A stretch of DNA of 64,000 bases from Atrichornis clamosus (taxonomy: Eukaryota > Chordata > Aves > Passeriformes > Menuridae). The notes under the pieces are model-generated. The model was not told the origin of the DNA, searched no databases, and saw only the letters and a list, made by a program, of their open reading frames with translations. Where the stretch lies: NCBI GenBank assembly GCA_013400975.1, contig WBMZ01003324.1, forward strand, positions 82,666 to 146,665. Reading direction: 5' to 3'. Positions 56,213 to 64,000 of this stretch are shown here, one piece after another. The first letter of the stretch is position 1, and each line of letters opens with the position of its first letter. Made by a program: the position numbers and the translations under genes.

Positions 56213-56896
56213 CCAGTCACTGCTTCAGCCCCAAATTCCTCCAGCACAGAGCACTGCTTGGAGCACACAGGGCTCTCTCAAACAATTTGGGATTTTATCT
56301 TTTATGGTGATTTTGCCCAAATAAAAAAAAAAAAGAATAAAATATGTCTATTCCCATCTTATTTTATTTTAATAGGATTAACTATCCTAGTGCTATCAAA
56401 ATGTCTGTTTCAACATTTCCAGGCTGAGGAATTTCTCTTTTTGTTCAAAATGACATTTAGGGACAAAATTTAATCTAAGTGTTCTTCCTACTTCTGTTTG
56501 AAAAAATCCAAATTGCAGTGACGTCTTTTGGCTTTGTTGACACTGAACATTTGGACTAATCCAAAAGAAACACTTCCAGAACTTCATCTCTAGAAAACAT
56601 TCAGACTTTGATGGGCCTGTTTCATTTGCAAATGAAAGGAGAAAAAAAAGAAAAAAGTCACATCCTCAGCATTTCCTGTGAAATTGCAGCTCCTTTCCTT
56701 CCCCGTAGTGTCTGAGGACGTGGGATGCTGCTCCATGGAGCAGCCAGCTGGATCCCAGCCATGGGATCATTGGCAGCTGGGGCTGCTGGTGCTGAGCAGG
56801 GTGGTGGAGGTGCAGGTGGCACTGGGCAGACTGGGAGGGTGGGGTACTCCCAGGACCTGGGGTGGGATCTCCCAGTCTGATCCAAGGTGCTGTTCT
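56213..56896. other. Unique stretch with AT-rich block
   Basis: 56280-56650 is strongly AT-rich, with an A12 run at about 56320 and words such as GTTCAAAATGACATTTAGGG and CATTTGCAAATGAAAGGAG. It may be an unrecognised old transposon or a conserved block; I cannot decide. No gene is seen. Confidence 0.5.
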
Positions 56897-57083
56897 GCAG
56901 AAACCCAGAGAAGCTGTGGCTGCCCCTGGATCCCTGGAAGTGTCCAGGGCCAGGCTGGATGGGGCTTGGAGCAAGGTGGGGGATAGTGGAAGGTGTCCCT
57001 GCCCATGGCGGGGGGTGGAATGAGATGGGCTTTAAGGTCCCTTCCAACCCGAACCATTCCACGATTCCATGATTTCATGATAA
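56897..57083 (+). mobile_element. CR1 LINE 3' end
   Basis: Plus orientation: CCCAGAGAAGCTGTGGCTGC, CCCTGGATCCCTGGAAGTGT, GGGGGTGGAATGAGATGGGC, TTTAAGGTCCCTTCCAACCC, and a three-unit octamer tail ATTCCACGATTCCATGATTT. A small insertion (GGTGGGG) lies after GGAGCAA. It lies about 850 bp from a same-orientation copy at 56040. Confidence 0.95.
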
Positions 57084-57438
57084 GCTGTCCCAGCAGATGT
57101 CGCCCACCCTTCCCCCAGCCCTTAGTTTGGCCAGACCCAGTTCCCACAAGCTTGGCCACCAGTGGATCAGCCATTGCCACATTCCAAGTGATGGGGAGCT
57201 TTCAGGACTCTTTTCTAGCCACTCCTGGAGCACTTCAGAAGGATCCCACTGGGATCTTGTGGCCTGCAGGGAACATCAGCCACTGATGGATTAAAGTGAA
57301 TGTCTTTGCTGTGGCAGCTCAGCCTCAGTTCTCCCTAAGCGTTGTTTGCTTATCCGTGTCCTCCATTTCTCATGTGGGAGCTGTGTGTGCCATCAGCTCC
57401 AAGTCCTGTCTGCAGGGCACAGCTGATTAGGAGAGATT
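57084..57438. other. Unique non-coding stretch
   Basis: No gene or repeat recognised between two CR1 copies of opposite orientation. Confidence 0.6.
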
Positions 57439-58060
57439 TCATGGAATTCCAGAATCACTGAGGTTGGAAAAGCCCTCCAGGATCATGGAGTCCAACCTGT
57501 GCCCATCCCCTCCTTGTCCCCAGCCCAGAGCTCTGAGTGCCACGTCCAGGCCTTCCTTGGACCCCTCCAGGGATGGGGACTCCAAACCTCCCTGGGCAGT
57601 CCCTGCCAAGGCCTGACCACCCTTTCCATGCAGAAATTCCTCCTGCTGTCCAACCTGAGCCTCCCCTGGCCCAGCCTGAGGCCGTTCCCTCTCCTCCTGT
57701 CCCTGTTCCCTGGGAGCAGAGCCCGACCCCCCCTGGCTGCCCCCTCCTGTCCGGGGCTTGTGCAGAGCCAGAAGGGCCCCCCTGAGCCTCCTTTGCTCCA
57801 GGCTGAGCCCCTTTCCCAGCTCCCTCAGCTGCTCCTGCTGCTCCCGCCCCTTCCCAGCTCCGTTCCCTGCCCTGGACACGCCCCAGCCCCTCCATGTCCT
57901 TGTTGTTGTGAGGGCCCAGGACTGGCACAGCCCTGGAGGAGCCCCAGCAGTGCCAGCACAGGGACAGGCCCTGCCCTGGGCCTGCTGCTTTGGACACTGT
58001 TTGGGATCCAGCCCAGGTGCCAGCAGCCTCCTTGCCCACCTGGGCACCCCTGGGCTCATT
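57439..58060 (-). mobile_element. CR1 LINE 3' region, longest young copy
   Basis: Minus orientation, 3' end at left (GGAATTCCAGAATCACTGAG, GGTTGGAAAAGCCCTCCAGG), CCCAGAGCTCTGAGTGCCAC, ACCCTTTCCATGCAGAAATT, CCCAGCCTGAGGCCGTTCCC. It then continues beyond the usual truncation through GAGGGCCCAGGACTGGCACA, CTTTGGACACTGTTTGGGAT and CACCTGGGCACCCCTGGGCT, the C-terminal end of ORF2. About 620 bp makes it the most complete copy of the third sequence type in the window. Stop-free frames of 200-260 codons here are by-products. Confidence 0.94.
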
Positions 58061-58454
58061 TCTTCTCAAATGTAACCCTGCCTTACAGCTCAGGCCTGGA
58101 TGCCCCTTTACTGGGCTGGAATTGATAAACAGCAAGGTACAGACCCTGCATGGTGCCCCCCCATCCCCCTCGTCCCTGGGCTGCTGGTGGGACACGTGAG
58201 CAGGAAAGGGTGGCATTTTGGGGGCGGGATGAGGAGAGCCTGACAAATTCCCTCAACAACAGGGCAGCTTCCAGCGAGTCACCTCACAGGAGGCAGGCAA
58301 AGAGCGGGCAGCAAACTGCTGGGAGATGTGATGGGATGGGACGTGATGGGATGGGATGTGATGGGATGGGATGTGATGTCCTGGAGACAGGGGGGACAGT
58401 GACTGACTTCAGCCTGATGGAGAGGGGGAGGGAAGGCAGATGAACTAATGCTGC
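58061..58454. other. Unique non-coding stretch with short minisatellite
   Basis: Contains the 15-bp repeat at 58331. Otherwise no gene or repeat recognised. Confidence 0.55.
58331..58375. repeat. 15-bp tandem repeat, three copies
   Basis: ATGGGATGGGACGTG followed by two copies of ATGGGATGGGATGTG (58331-58345, 58346-58360, 58361-58375). Itself built from a GGGAT pentamer. One unit retains a CpG that the others have as TG, consistent with deamination. Confidence 0.97.
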
Positions 58455-58955
58455 CAAAGAGGTGAAGGGGAATGAGATGGGTTTTACAAATATACCAGGG
58501 GAGTCTCAAATACTGGAGAGAAAGTAGGAGCCATTAATAAATTAGGAAGAAGATTAAATTAATGATGACTCTCAAATGGCTGAACCACTGCAGAGCCTTC
58601 TAAAATCTGCCTTTAACCAAGAAAAAAAAAAAAGAAAGAGAAAAGAAAAGCCAAAGAGTTTCTATGGACAATAAGAAAACAAAGGAAATCTTGTCAAATT
58701 GTCAAATATGATTCTGGAGGAGAGGCAGGGTGAACCTGAGCAGCTGAGCAGGGCTGGGGGCAGGCAGGGGGACCGGGGTGGGAGCAGGCTTATGAAATAA
58801 AGCAGAGCCCCACAATAGAGTTGTTTAAGTTACAGAGAAGCAGGAAATTACCAGAGGATTTGGAAGAAGGAAGTACAGCAGCCTTCATGAAAGGACAGTG
58901 ATCCCAGCAGCGATAACTTTACGGCTCCATCTTCAACCCAACAATGGGGAGCCGA
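58455..58955 (+). mobile_element. Ancient CR1-clade LINE, region upstream of and into RT
   Basis: Plus orientation. GGTTTTACAAATATACCAGG, CTGGAGAGAAAGTAGGAGCC and TGCAGAGCCTTCTAAAATCT follow the CR1 linker that encodes GFYKYIKGK...ENVGPLLN...AELLNAFFA. From 58848, TTACCAGAGGATTTGGAAGA gives LPEDLEE (family LPEDWK), the start of the RT. An A-rich low-complexity tract (58620-58660) lies inside. Frames are broken. Confidence 0.6.
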
Positions 58956-59379
58956 GAGCGGGGGAGACTTGTGGAAAATAAAGAATTGTGGCAGTGTCCC
59001 AGGGGACAGAGGGGACCAGCACCGCACCTGCAGCCTCTGTGGGTGGGTCTGCTCCAGGACTTACCCCCAGCACTCCCGTCCTCTCTCCACACTGCAAAAC
59101 TCAGCCCAGGTACCTGGGATGAAGGGTCTTCCTTCCTTCCTTCCTCCCTGTGGAGCTGCCAGCTGGGGAGTCCCAGTCCTGCTGCTTCCAGTGGAGCCAC
59201 TCTGGGATTCTGGGGCTGGGAATACAGTGGGGAATCCAGGCAGTCATAGGAGCCAGCTGAAGGTCCTCACTAGACACAGAGGTGGGAACAGCAGTCGTAG
59301 GTACAACTCTGGATGGTTCTGGGATGGAAATGTTGAATTCCGTGTCATCTGGACCAAATGTTTTATTGCACAGGAATGG
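58956..59379. other. Unassigned stretch between CR1 pieces
   Basis: No gene recognised. (TTCC)n at about 59129-59146. This interval could be decayed RT sequence linking the CR1 fragments at 58455 and 60455. Confidence 0.45.
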
Positions 59380-59790
59380 GAGAATCATATGATCACACAA
59401 TATCCTGAGTTGGAAGAGATCCACCAGGATCATCCAGGCCCTGCCCAGACACCCAACAATCCCCCCCTGTCCCTGGGAGCGCTGTCCAAAGGCTCCTGGA
59501 GCTCTCGCAGCCTTGCGGCCGTGCCCATTCCCTGGGGAGCCTGCTCAGTGCCCAGCACCCTCTGGGGGAAGAAGCACCTTTTCCTGCTCTCCAGCCCGAG
59601 CCTCCCTGGCCCAGCTCCAGCCGTTCCCTGGTGCTGTCCCTGGTCCCAGGGAGCAGAGCTCGGAGCTGCCCCTGCGCTGCCCCTCGGGAGGAGCTGCAGC
59701 CCCCGGGGAGCTCTGCCCTCAGCCTGCTCTGCTCCAGCTGAACACACCCAGGGCCCTCAGCCAAGAGCCCCCAAATCCCTGACCCAGAGG
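59380..59790 (-). mobile_element. CR1 LINE 3' region, fourth sequence type
   Basis: Minus orientation, 3' end at left: ATATCCTGAGTTGGAAGAGA, CACCAGGATCATCCAGGCCC, GCCCAGACACCCAACAATCC, GGGGGAAGAAGCACCTTTTC, CCCTGGTCCCAGGGAGCAGA, GCTCCAGCTGAACACACCCA. Its 3' sequence (TCCTGAGTTGGAAG) differs from the other copies, so it is a separate subfamily. 5'-truncated near 59790. Confidence 0.9.
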
Positions 59791-60454
59791 GGCAGGACAG
59801 ATCCCACTCAAACCTGCTCGGTCTCTGCAGGATCAAGGAAGCCTTGCTGGATCAGTCACACACCCCCATCTCCATGGGGATTCCTGGCATTTTTCATCAT
59901 TTTTCTCCACAAGTACAAGAAACATCGCTGAGTTTAGCCCAGAGCAGAGATTTTGGCCCAAATTTGGCAGAGACAAAGCCCTGCAGCAGTGAGTGCTGGG
60001 CAGAGCCTGGGGTTTGCCCAGGAGAAGCTCTCGAGTTCCCAGTGCTCGGCTGGGGACAGCGGGATGCCAGGATGCTGTGTCAAGGAGGGGATGCTGCAGC
60101 ACCAGCATGGAGAGATGAGTGATTCCAGCATGTCCCACACCTCCTCTTCCTGCCCTGGTGCTCTGGCAGCTGTTTCCTTCAACTCTGATCACGGCACAGG
60201 AGATAAGGGCTCTGAGAAGGGCTCTGATAAGGGAGGAGGGGCACATCCGAGGCTCTTGGCTTTGGAGCAGTGCTGGCAAAGAGGCTCCTGCAAGCAGAGG
60301 GGACAACCAGAGGATGTCCCCAAGCATCCTTAGGGCCCCAAGCACCCTGCAGGGTCAGGCCATGCACAGCAGGGCTGCCTGGCACCAGCATTCCCGCCTG
60401 GATCCCGTGTGCCTGGGCACAGCTGGAGGCACTGCTGTCCCGAGGAGATACAGA
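59791..60454. other. Unassigned stretch between CR1 pieces
   Basis: No gene or clear repeat. As with 58956-59379 it may be heavily decayed CR1 ORF2 sequence. Open frames of about 125-170 codons are featureless. Confidence 0.45.
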
Positions 60455-60640
60455 CACAATGGAGAGACGCAAGGGAGATGATGAAGGGGCTGAAGGATGG
60501 GATTTAGGAGGCAGATTAAATGAACTAAATCTGTCTGGCTTTGCTGATCAATCACGCAGGCAGGAGCCGGATCACTGTCTCCAAGTGCCTGAGGGGTGGA
60601 AACACTGAGGGAGATGGGAATTGCTTACAGGAGTTGGGGA
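60455..60640 (+). mobile_element. Ancient CR1-clade LINE, 3' part
   Basis: Plus orientation. ATTAAATGAACTAAATCTGT, GGAGCCGGATCACTGTCTCC and AAGTGCCTGAGGGGTGGAAA match the old amniote CR1 segment usually reading GAACTAAATCTGTTTAGC and GATCACAGTCTATAAGTACC. Diverged and short. Same strand as the fragment at 58455, at the distance expected for one element. Confidence 0.55.
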
Positions 60641-60881
60641 GTCAGGGGGAAGAGGAATGGCAGGGCTCCTGACTCAGCTCTTCCTGCTGTCCATGACAGA
60701 TCTTCAGGAGCAGGGATGGGACTGAGCCCCAGCCAAACCCGGGCAGCAGGGGAAGCTCCTGGCCCGTGGCTCCAGGTCAAGGAACTGCAGAAACTGCCGG
60801 GGATGAGGGGATGGAGCAGGGAGGACATGGTGGGATAAGGGGGCTGTGCAAGGAGAGCAGAGGGGTGAGGAAGGTGGGATG

Positions 60882-60954
60882 GGACAGACGAGAACCTGCA
60901 AATGTTGGACAGATAAGAATTGCAAAGATTGGACAGATAAGAATTGCAAAGATT
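60882..60954. repeat. 24-bp tandem repeat carrying GATA motifs
   Basis: A diverged first unit (60882-60906) then two exact units of GGACAGATAAGAATTGCAAA plus GATT (60907-60930, 60931-60954). Each exact unit has an AGATAAG GATA-factor motif and a TTGCAAAG word. Identity of the last two units points to recent duplication. Confidence 0.96.
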
Positions 60955-61150
60955 GCATTTTCTGTTGTGTCTGTGTGGTTCCAGCCCCTGATTTGGCACC
61001 GTGGTCCTGTGGGATGCTCCATCAGCCTGCATGGAGCTGGTCTGAGTCGCCTGTCCTGGGAATCTCCGGGTAGAAGCTGTGGTGGGAGAGCCCAGCACGG
61101 GGGAAGGGGGACCCTCCATGCAGCAATCTATGAACAACCCCCACCACAGG

Positions 61151-61250
61151 GGTGGAGTTCTCCCAACACCACAGGGATGGAATTCTCCCAACGCCACAGG
61201 GATGGAATTCTCCCAACGCCACAGGGATGGAATTCTCCCAACACCACAGG
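61151..61250. repeat. 25-bp minisatellite, four copies
   Basis: Four 25-bp units of GATGGAATTCTCCCAACGCC plus ACAGG (61151-61175, 61176-61200, 61201-61225, 61226-61250), with a partial unit before 61151. Units 2-4 differ by at most one base, the first by a few more. Not a CRISPR: there are no unique spacers. Confidence 0.98.
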
Positions 61251-61744
61251 GACAGAGGACACCTGAGTCCTGGTCATCACCGTGTCACCACCCCAGCGGT
61301 GTGGGGAGGGCTGGGTTTGGGAGCCACCACTCCTCCCTGTCCAGGCACCTCTCCCCGTGCCATGGAGCTGCTCTCCATGCCCCCTTCCCTGGATGAGGAG
61401 CAGCACTGATGGCTTTGAGGTGTCCCCCCCGCCAGCCCACCCCTGTCAGCCCGGCCTGCTGCTTTATTGGGGCCTCTGGCAGAGCTCTGCCTCGTGCAGC
61501 CTCTTTATCTGTTTTCATTTTCTATGCACACCTCTGGGGCACTGCACAGATATCAAATAATCAAAATGACAGTCCCCAGATAAAGGCCACTTCTGTTAGG
61601 AACACACCAAGTTCTCATGTAAAAGCATACAAATGGCAGTTTATTTTCTATCTCAGCACCTTTTGGGCCTTGCAAGTGTTGGATCCAAGGGAAAATATCC
61701 TGGTCAGCTCTTTCCCACCTGTGAAACATGGTGCAGTGCATAAA
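61251..61744. other. Unique non-coding stretch
   Basis: No gene or repeat recognised. AT content rises from 61500 onward towards the next block. Confidence 0.6.
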
Positions 61745-61990
61745 GTTCAGAGCCAGGAGTGAATAACAGCGACTTTCATTAACTGTCAAGTGAAAGCAGA
61801 GCCAGGCTGGAGCCTAATTCCAGTTGGGACCCGTTCGATAGCAAATTAACCTGCCAGTGATCTCCCAGTAGGCCACTGAGCAGAGCAGGAGGAATAATTT
61901 GAAACTAGGTTTGGAGAGCTAGGTAATATCTTTTTTATTAGATCAGCGGATAATTTGTAGCCAGATATTTATTCCACGAGCCTCCGCCTG
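61745..61990. promoter_or_regulatory. Candidate conserved non-coding element beside CpG island
   Basis: A non-repetitive AT-rich block with CGACTTTCATTAACTGTCAA, ATAGCAAATTAACCTGCC, GAGGAATAATTTGAAACTAG, GGTAATATCTTTTTTATTAG and CAGCGGATAATTTGTAGCC. It has multiple TAAT/ATTA homeodomain cores and directly abuts the CpG island at 61991. Conservation is not testable here. Confidence 0.4.
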
Positions 61991-62480
61991 CGTGAGGGGC
62001 CATCTGCCTCTCCCTCTCCCTCCCAGATCCATGAAAACCTCTTTGGATCTTGCCGCGGACCATTTGCACCGAGGCAAAACGCGCGTCCCGGGAGCGCCCC
62101 GGGAAAGGCACGAGAGCCCTTTTTGGGCGCTGGTTTGTGCCACCCCTCGCTGGCCGTGCCCGCAGCAGGGGAGGCAGAGCGAGGATGGCCACGGGGATGT
62201 CTGCGAAGGCTTTTTTCCCCCTTTTTCCCTGGATGCTGGCAGGGAGAGGCAGGGCAGGCGGGCAGTGCCGGAGCAGCATTACCTCACCAGCGCGGAGCCG
62301 CGTTGGCTGCAGCGCCCGAGGAGGAGGAGGAGGAGGAGGAGGCGGGGGAGGATGTTATCTCCTGGCAACCCCCGCGCCTGTCACATCCATCAGAGCGGCG
62401 GATGCAGCGCAGGACGCGGCGCCTCCCGCAGTCCCGGTGCCACGGGGGTCCCGGGCCTCGCGGGCCGCTAATGAGGGCTC
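61991..62480. promoter_or_regulatory. CpG island
   Basis: Dense CpG from about 62050 (AAAACGCGCGTCCCGGGAGC) to 62470 (CGCGGCGCCTCCCGCAGTCC), with an imperfect RFX X-box-like GTTATCTCCTGGCAAC at 62354-62369 next to a GAG run. Stop-free frames of 160-240 codons pass through but show no domain. It may be a promoter or GC-rich first exon; direction unknown. Confidence 0.5.
62317..62345. repeat. (GAG)n trinucleotide run
   Basis: About nine GAG/GGA units in the CpG island (GAGGAGGAGGAGGAGGAGGA and on). It would read as poly-Glu, poly-Arg or poly-Gly depending on frame, but no coding frame is supported. Confidence 0.95.
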
Positions 62481-64000
62481 CCACGCACGTGGCTGCGACT
62501 CAGAGCCCCAGCAGCCCCTGGAATGGGCTTGTCTGGTGCTGAGGGTGAGAGCAGAGGCAGCTCTGGCGCTGGGCAGGGACGAGGCTTCTCAGCCAGCAAC
62601 AGGAGCGAGCGCAGCATCGGGAAATCAGGATCCAGGGGATGGCTCCTTCCCAAAACTGAGCTCCGTGGGGCCCAGTGGCAGAAATCCCGTGCTTGTCCCA
62701 GCGGCTGGGTCAGGACATCCCCCCTCAGTGTCCACACACAGCAAGGAGGGGCTGCTGTGGCCCTGAGGGTCCTTCCTGCAACACCAGCTCCGATGTTCTC
62801 CATGCTGGGATGCAGAGAGCTGCCAGCTGCAGCCAGCACCGTGTCCTCTGGGCACCCCCTGCCTCCAGGGTCGGGGAGGGCAGCAGGCCAGCAGATCCCA
62901 TCTCCATGAGGAGCTGCCACCAGTCTGGGCTGATGGATCCCTCTGGCAGCCACTGCCAGCCCATTCCACTCACCTGAGCCCTCCAGCGCTCCAGACTTTC
63001 ACCTCTGGCTCCCAAAGGGAGGGAGATGAGGTTAAATATTTGTGGCCTCTCTGCTGGGTGGTGCCATGTCTTCATCCATCCTCTGCCTTTGGCCAAAAGT
63101 GCCTTCCAGAGCATCCATGCCTTGCCCTGATCCCCTCACGTGTGGTTGGTGACTGCAGGTCCGTGCAGGAGGAGACATTCCGGCAGGAGCAGCACAGACG
63201 TGTGGATAAGAGGCATTAAAAGCTGGGAATCGGCCTGGGGCTGTCAGCCAGGGCCTCTTCTGGCTACTGGCAAGTTGCCTTCAGTCTCACACAGTCCTGC
63301 AGCACCAACCTATTCAGGGACTTCCACTGGAATGGGAACTGGGATGAGGCACAAGGCTGTGCTTTCCGTGCTGGAGGATCTGTGCTGGGATGGACCAGAG
63401 GAGAAGCAGAGGGATGGGGAAACATGGGCAAAGCAGATCCAAGGGGATCTGCTCTTCTTGCAGGAGATGTTGGCTCCTCCTGATCTGCTTGGAGCCACGG
63501 GCTTAATTTGCAGCCGATTCAGCACCACCCACGCCAGGGCCGGGGCTGGAGGCGCTCGGCAGCCCCGGGATGCTCCTGGCAGCTCCCAGGGCAGCGATGG
63601 AGACGGAGCAGGAGCGCTTGGAGGACCAGCAGCTGAGCAGCTCCTGGAAAACAGCCACCGTGGCCCCACACTTCCTGGCCATTCCAGGCTCCTGGGCTCC
63701 CACAGCACTGGGGGAGAGGAGATGGGAGGGAGGGAAGCTGAGAGGAGCGGGGGAGGGCGGGATGAGGAATACGGGAATGCGAGGCAGACAGGAAAACTAA
63801 TCGGGGATGATTGAGGGAGAGAAGGGGGATGAGTGAAAGATTGAGACAGAGTGATAAAGAATATGTCAGACGGACAGGAAAACTAATAAAGAATAATAAC
63901 CACCCCTGGCTGCATGCAGCACACGCACCTGCCTGGGGCTGTGTGTGGTGGGGGGAGCCCGGGCTGTGTGTGACCCCCACCCTGTGCCCGGGGGACACAA
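62481..64000. other. Unique non-coding stretch to window end
   Basis: No gene or transposon recognised. Purine-rich plus strand from about 63710 to 63900. A 15-base word GACAGGAAAACTAAT occurs twice, 86 bp apart (63787 and 63873), within an imperfect local duplication. Confidence 0.6.

Noticed and set aside
57455..58246. 263-codon minus-strand open frame
   Set aside because: Most of it is the sense strand of a CR1 3' region read in an arbitrary frame.
61151..61250. CRISPR array
   Set aside because: The repeats are directly tandem with no spacers, and the genome is vertebrate.
62050..62766. 239-codon plus-strand open frame through the CpG island
   Set aside because: It is glycine/arginine-rich owing to the GAG run and CpG content, with no similarity to a known protein. 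It remains only a remote first-exon possibility.
1..64000. tRNA, rRNA or known microRNA genes
   Set aside because: I looked by eye for tRNA A/B-box patterns and familiar miRNA seeds and saw none. A covariance-model search would be decisive.
1..64000. A bacterial or phage defence or mobile system
   Set aside because: No compact operon, no domain-bearing frame, and the repeats are avian CR1 and an avian ERV LTR.

Overview
The window looks like vertebrate, almost certainly avian, nuclear DNA, probably from a songbird or another neoavian bird. The evidence is at least 28 recognisable fragments of CR1, the dominant bird LINE. Several end in the octamer-type CR1 tail (ATTCCATG). There is also one solo LTR of a well-known avian endogenous retrovirus type, and GC-rich unique sequence with scattered CpG islands and minisatellites. 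Nothing bacterial, phage or plasmid-like is present: no operons, ribosome binding sites, tRNA or rRNA.

I found no protein-coding gene I can support. The longest stop-free stretches (up to about 416 codons) lie in GC-rich or tandem-repeat DNA, are low in complexity, lack recognisable domains and have no exon structure. The window reads as an intergenic region or a large intron.

Layout. 1-10 kb: mostly unique sequence with AT-richer blocks that look like conserved non-coding elements (CNEs), plus CR1 pieces at 3.5, 4.1, 7.0 and 7.3 kb. 10.1-11.5 kb: CNE-like blocks, a pyrimidine tract and a CpG island. 11.9-25 kb: an old CR1 reverse-transcriptase fragment, then mostly unique sequence with six younger CR1 3' ends. 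25.7-26.6 kb: a 23-bp GC-rich VNTR interrupted by a 65-base assembly gap, then a CpG-rich segment with a near-palindromic RFX-type X-box and a homeobox/forkhead/SOX-rich block. 27-34 kb: CR1 copies, small tandem repeats, a head-to-head CR1 inverted repeat and a long ancient CR1. 35.2-35.5 kb: a decayed reading frame resembling Ty3/gypsy reverse transcriptase. 36-50 kb: unique sequence, more CR1 and a 0.4-kb minisatellite. 51-52.3 kb: the solo LTR followed by a CR1 reverse-transcriptase relic. 54.4-54.7 kb: a CpG island with a perfect CRE and an NF-E2/AP-1 site. 56-60.6 kb: CR1-rich, possibly one ancient CR1 split by a younger insertion. 60.9-64 kb: short tandem repeats, a CNE-like block and a last CpG island.

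There is no gene network to describe. The functional candidates are regulatory: CpG islands next to motif-rich AT-richer blocks. Assignments rest on recognition of known family sequences by eye. No alignment, divergence estimate or synteny check was possible.
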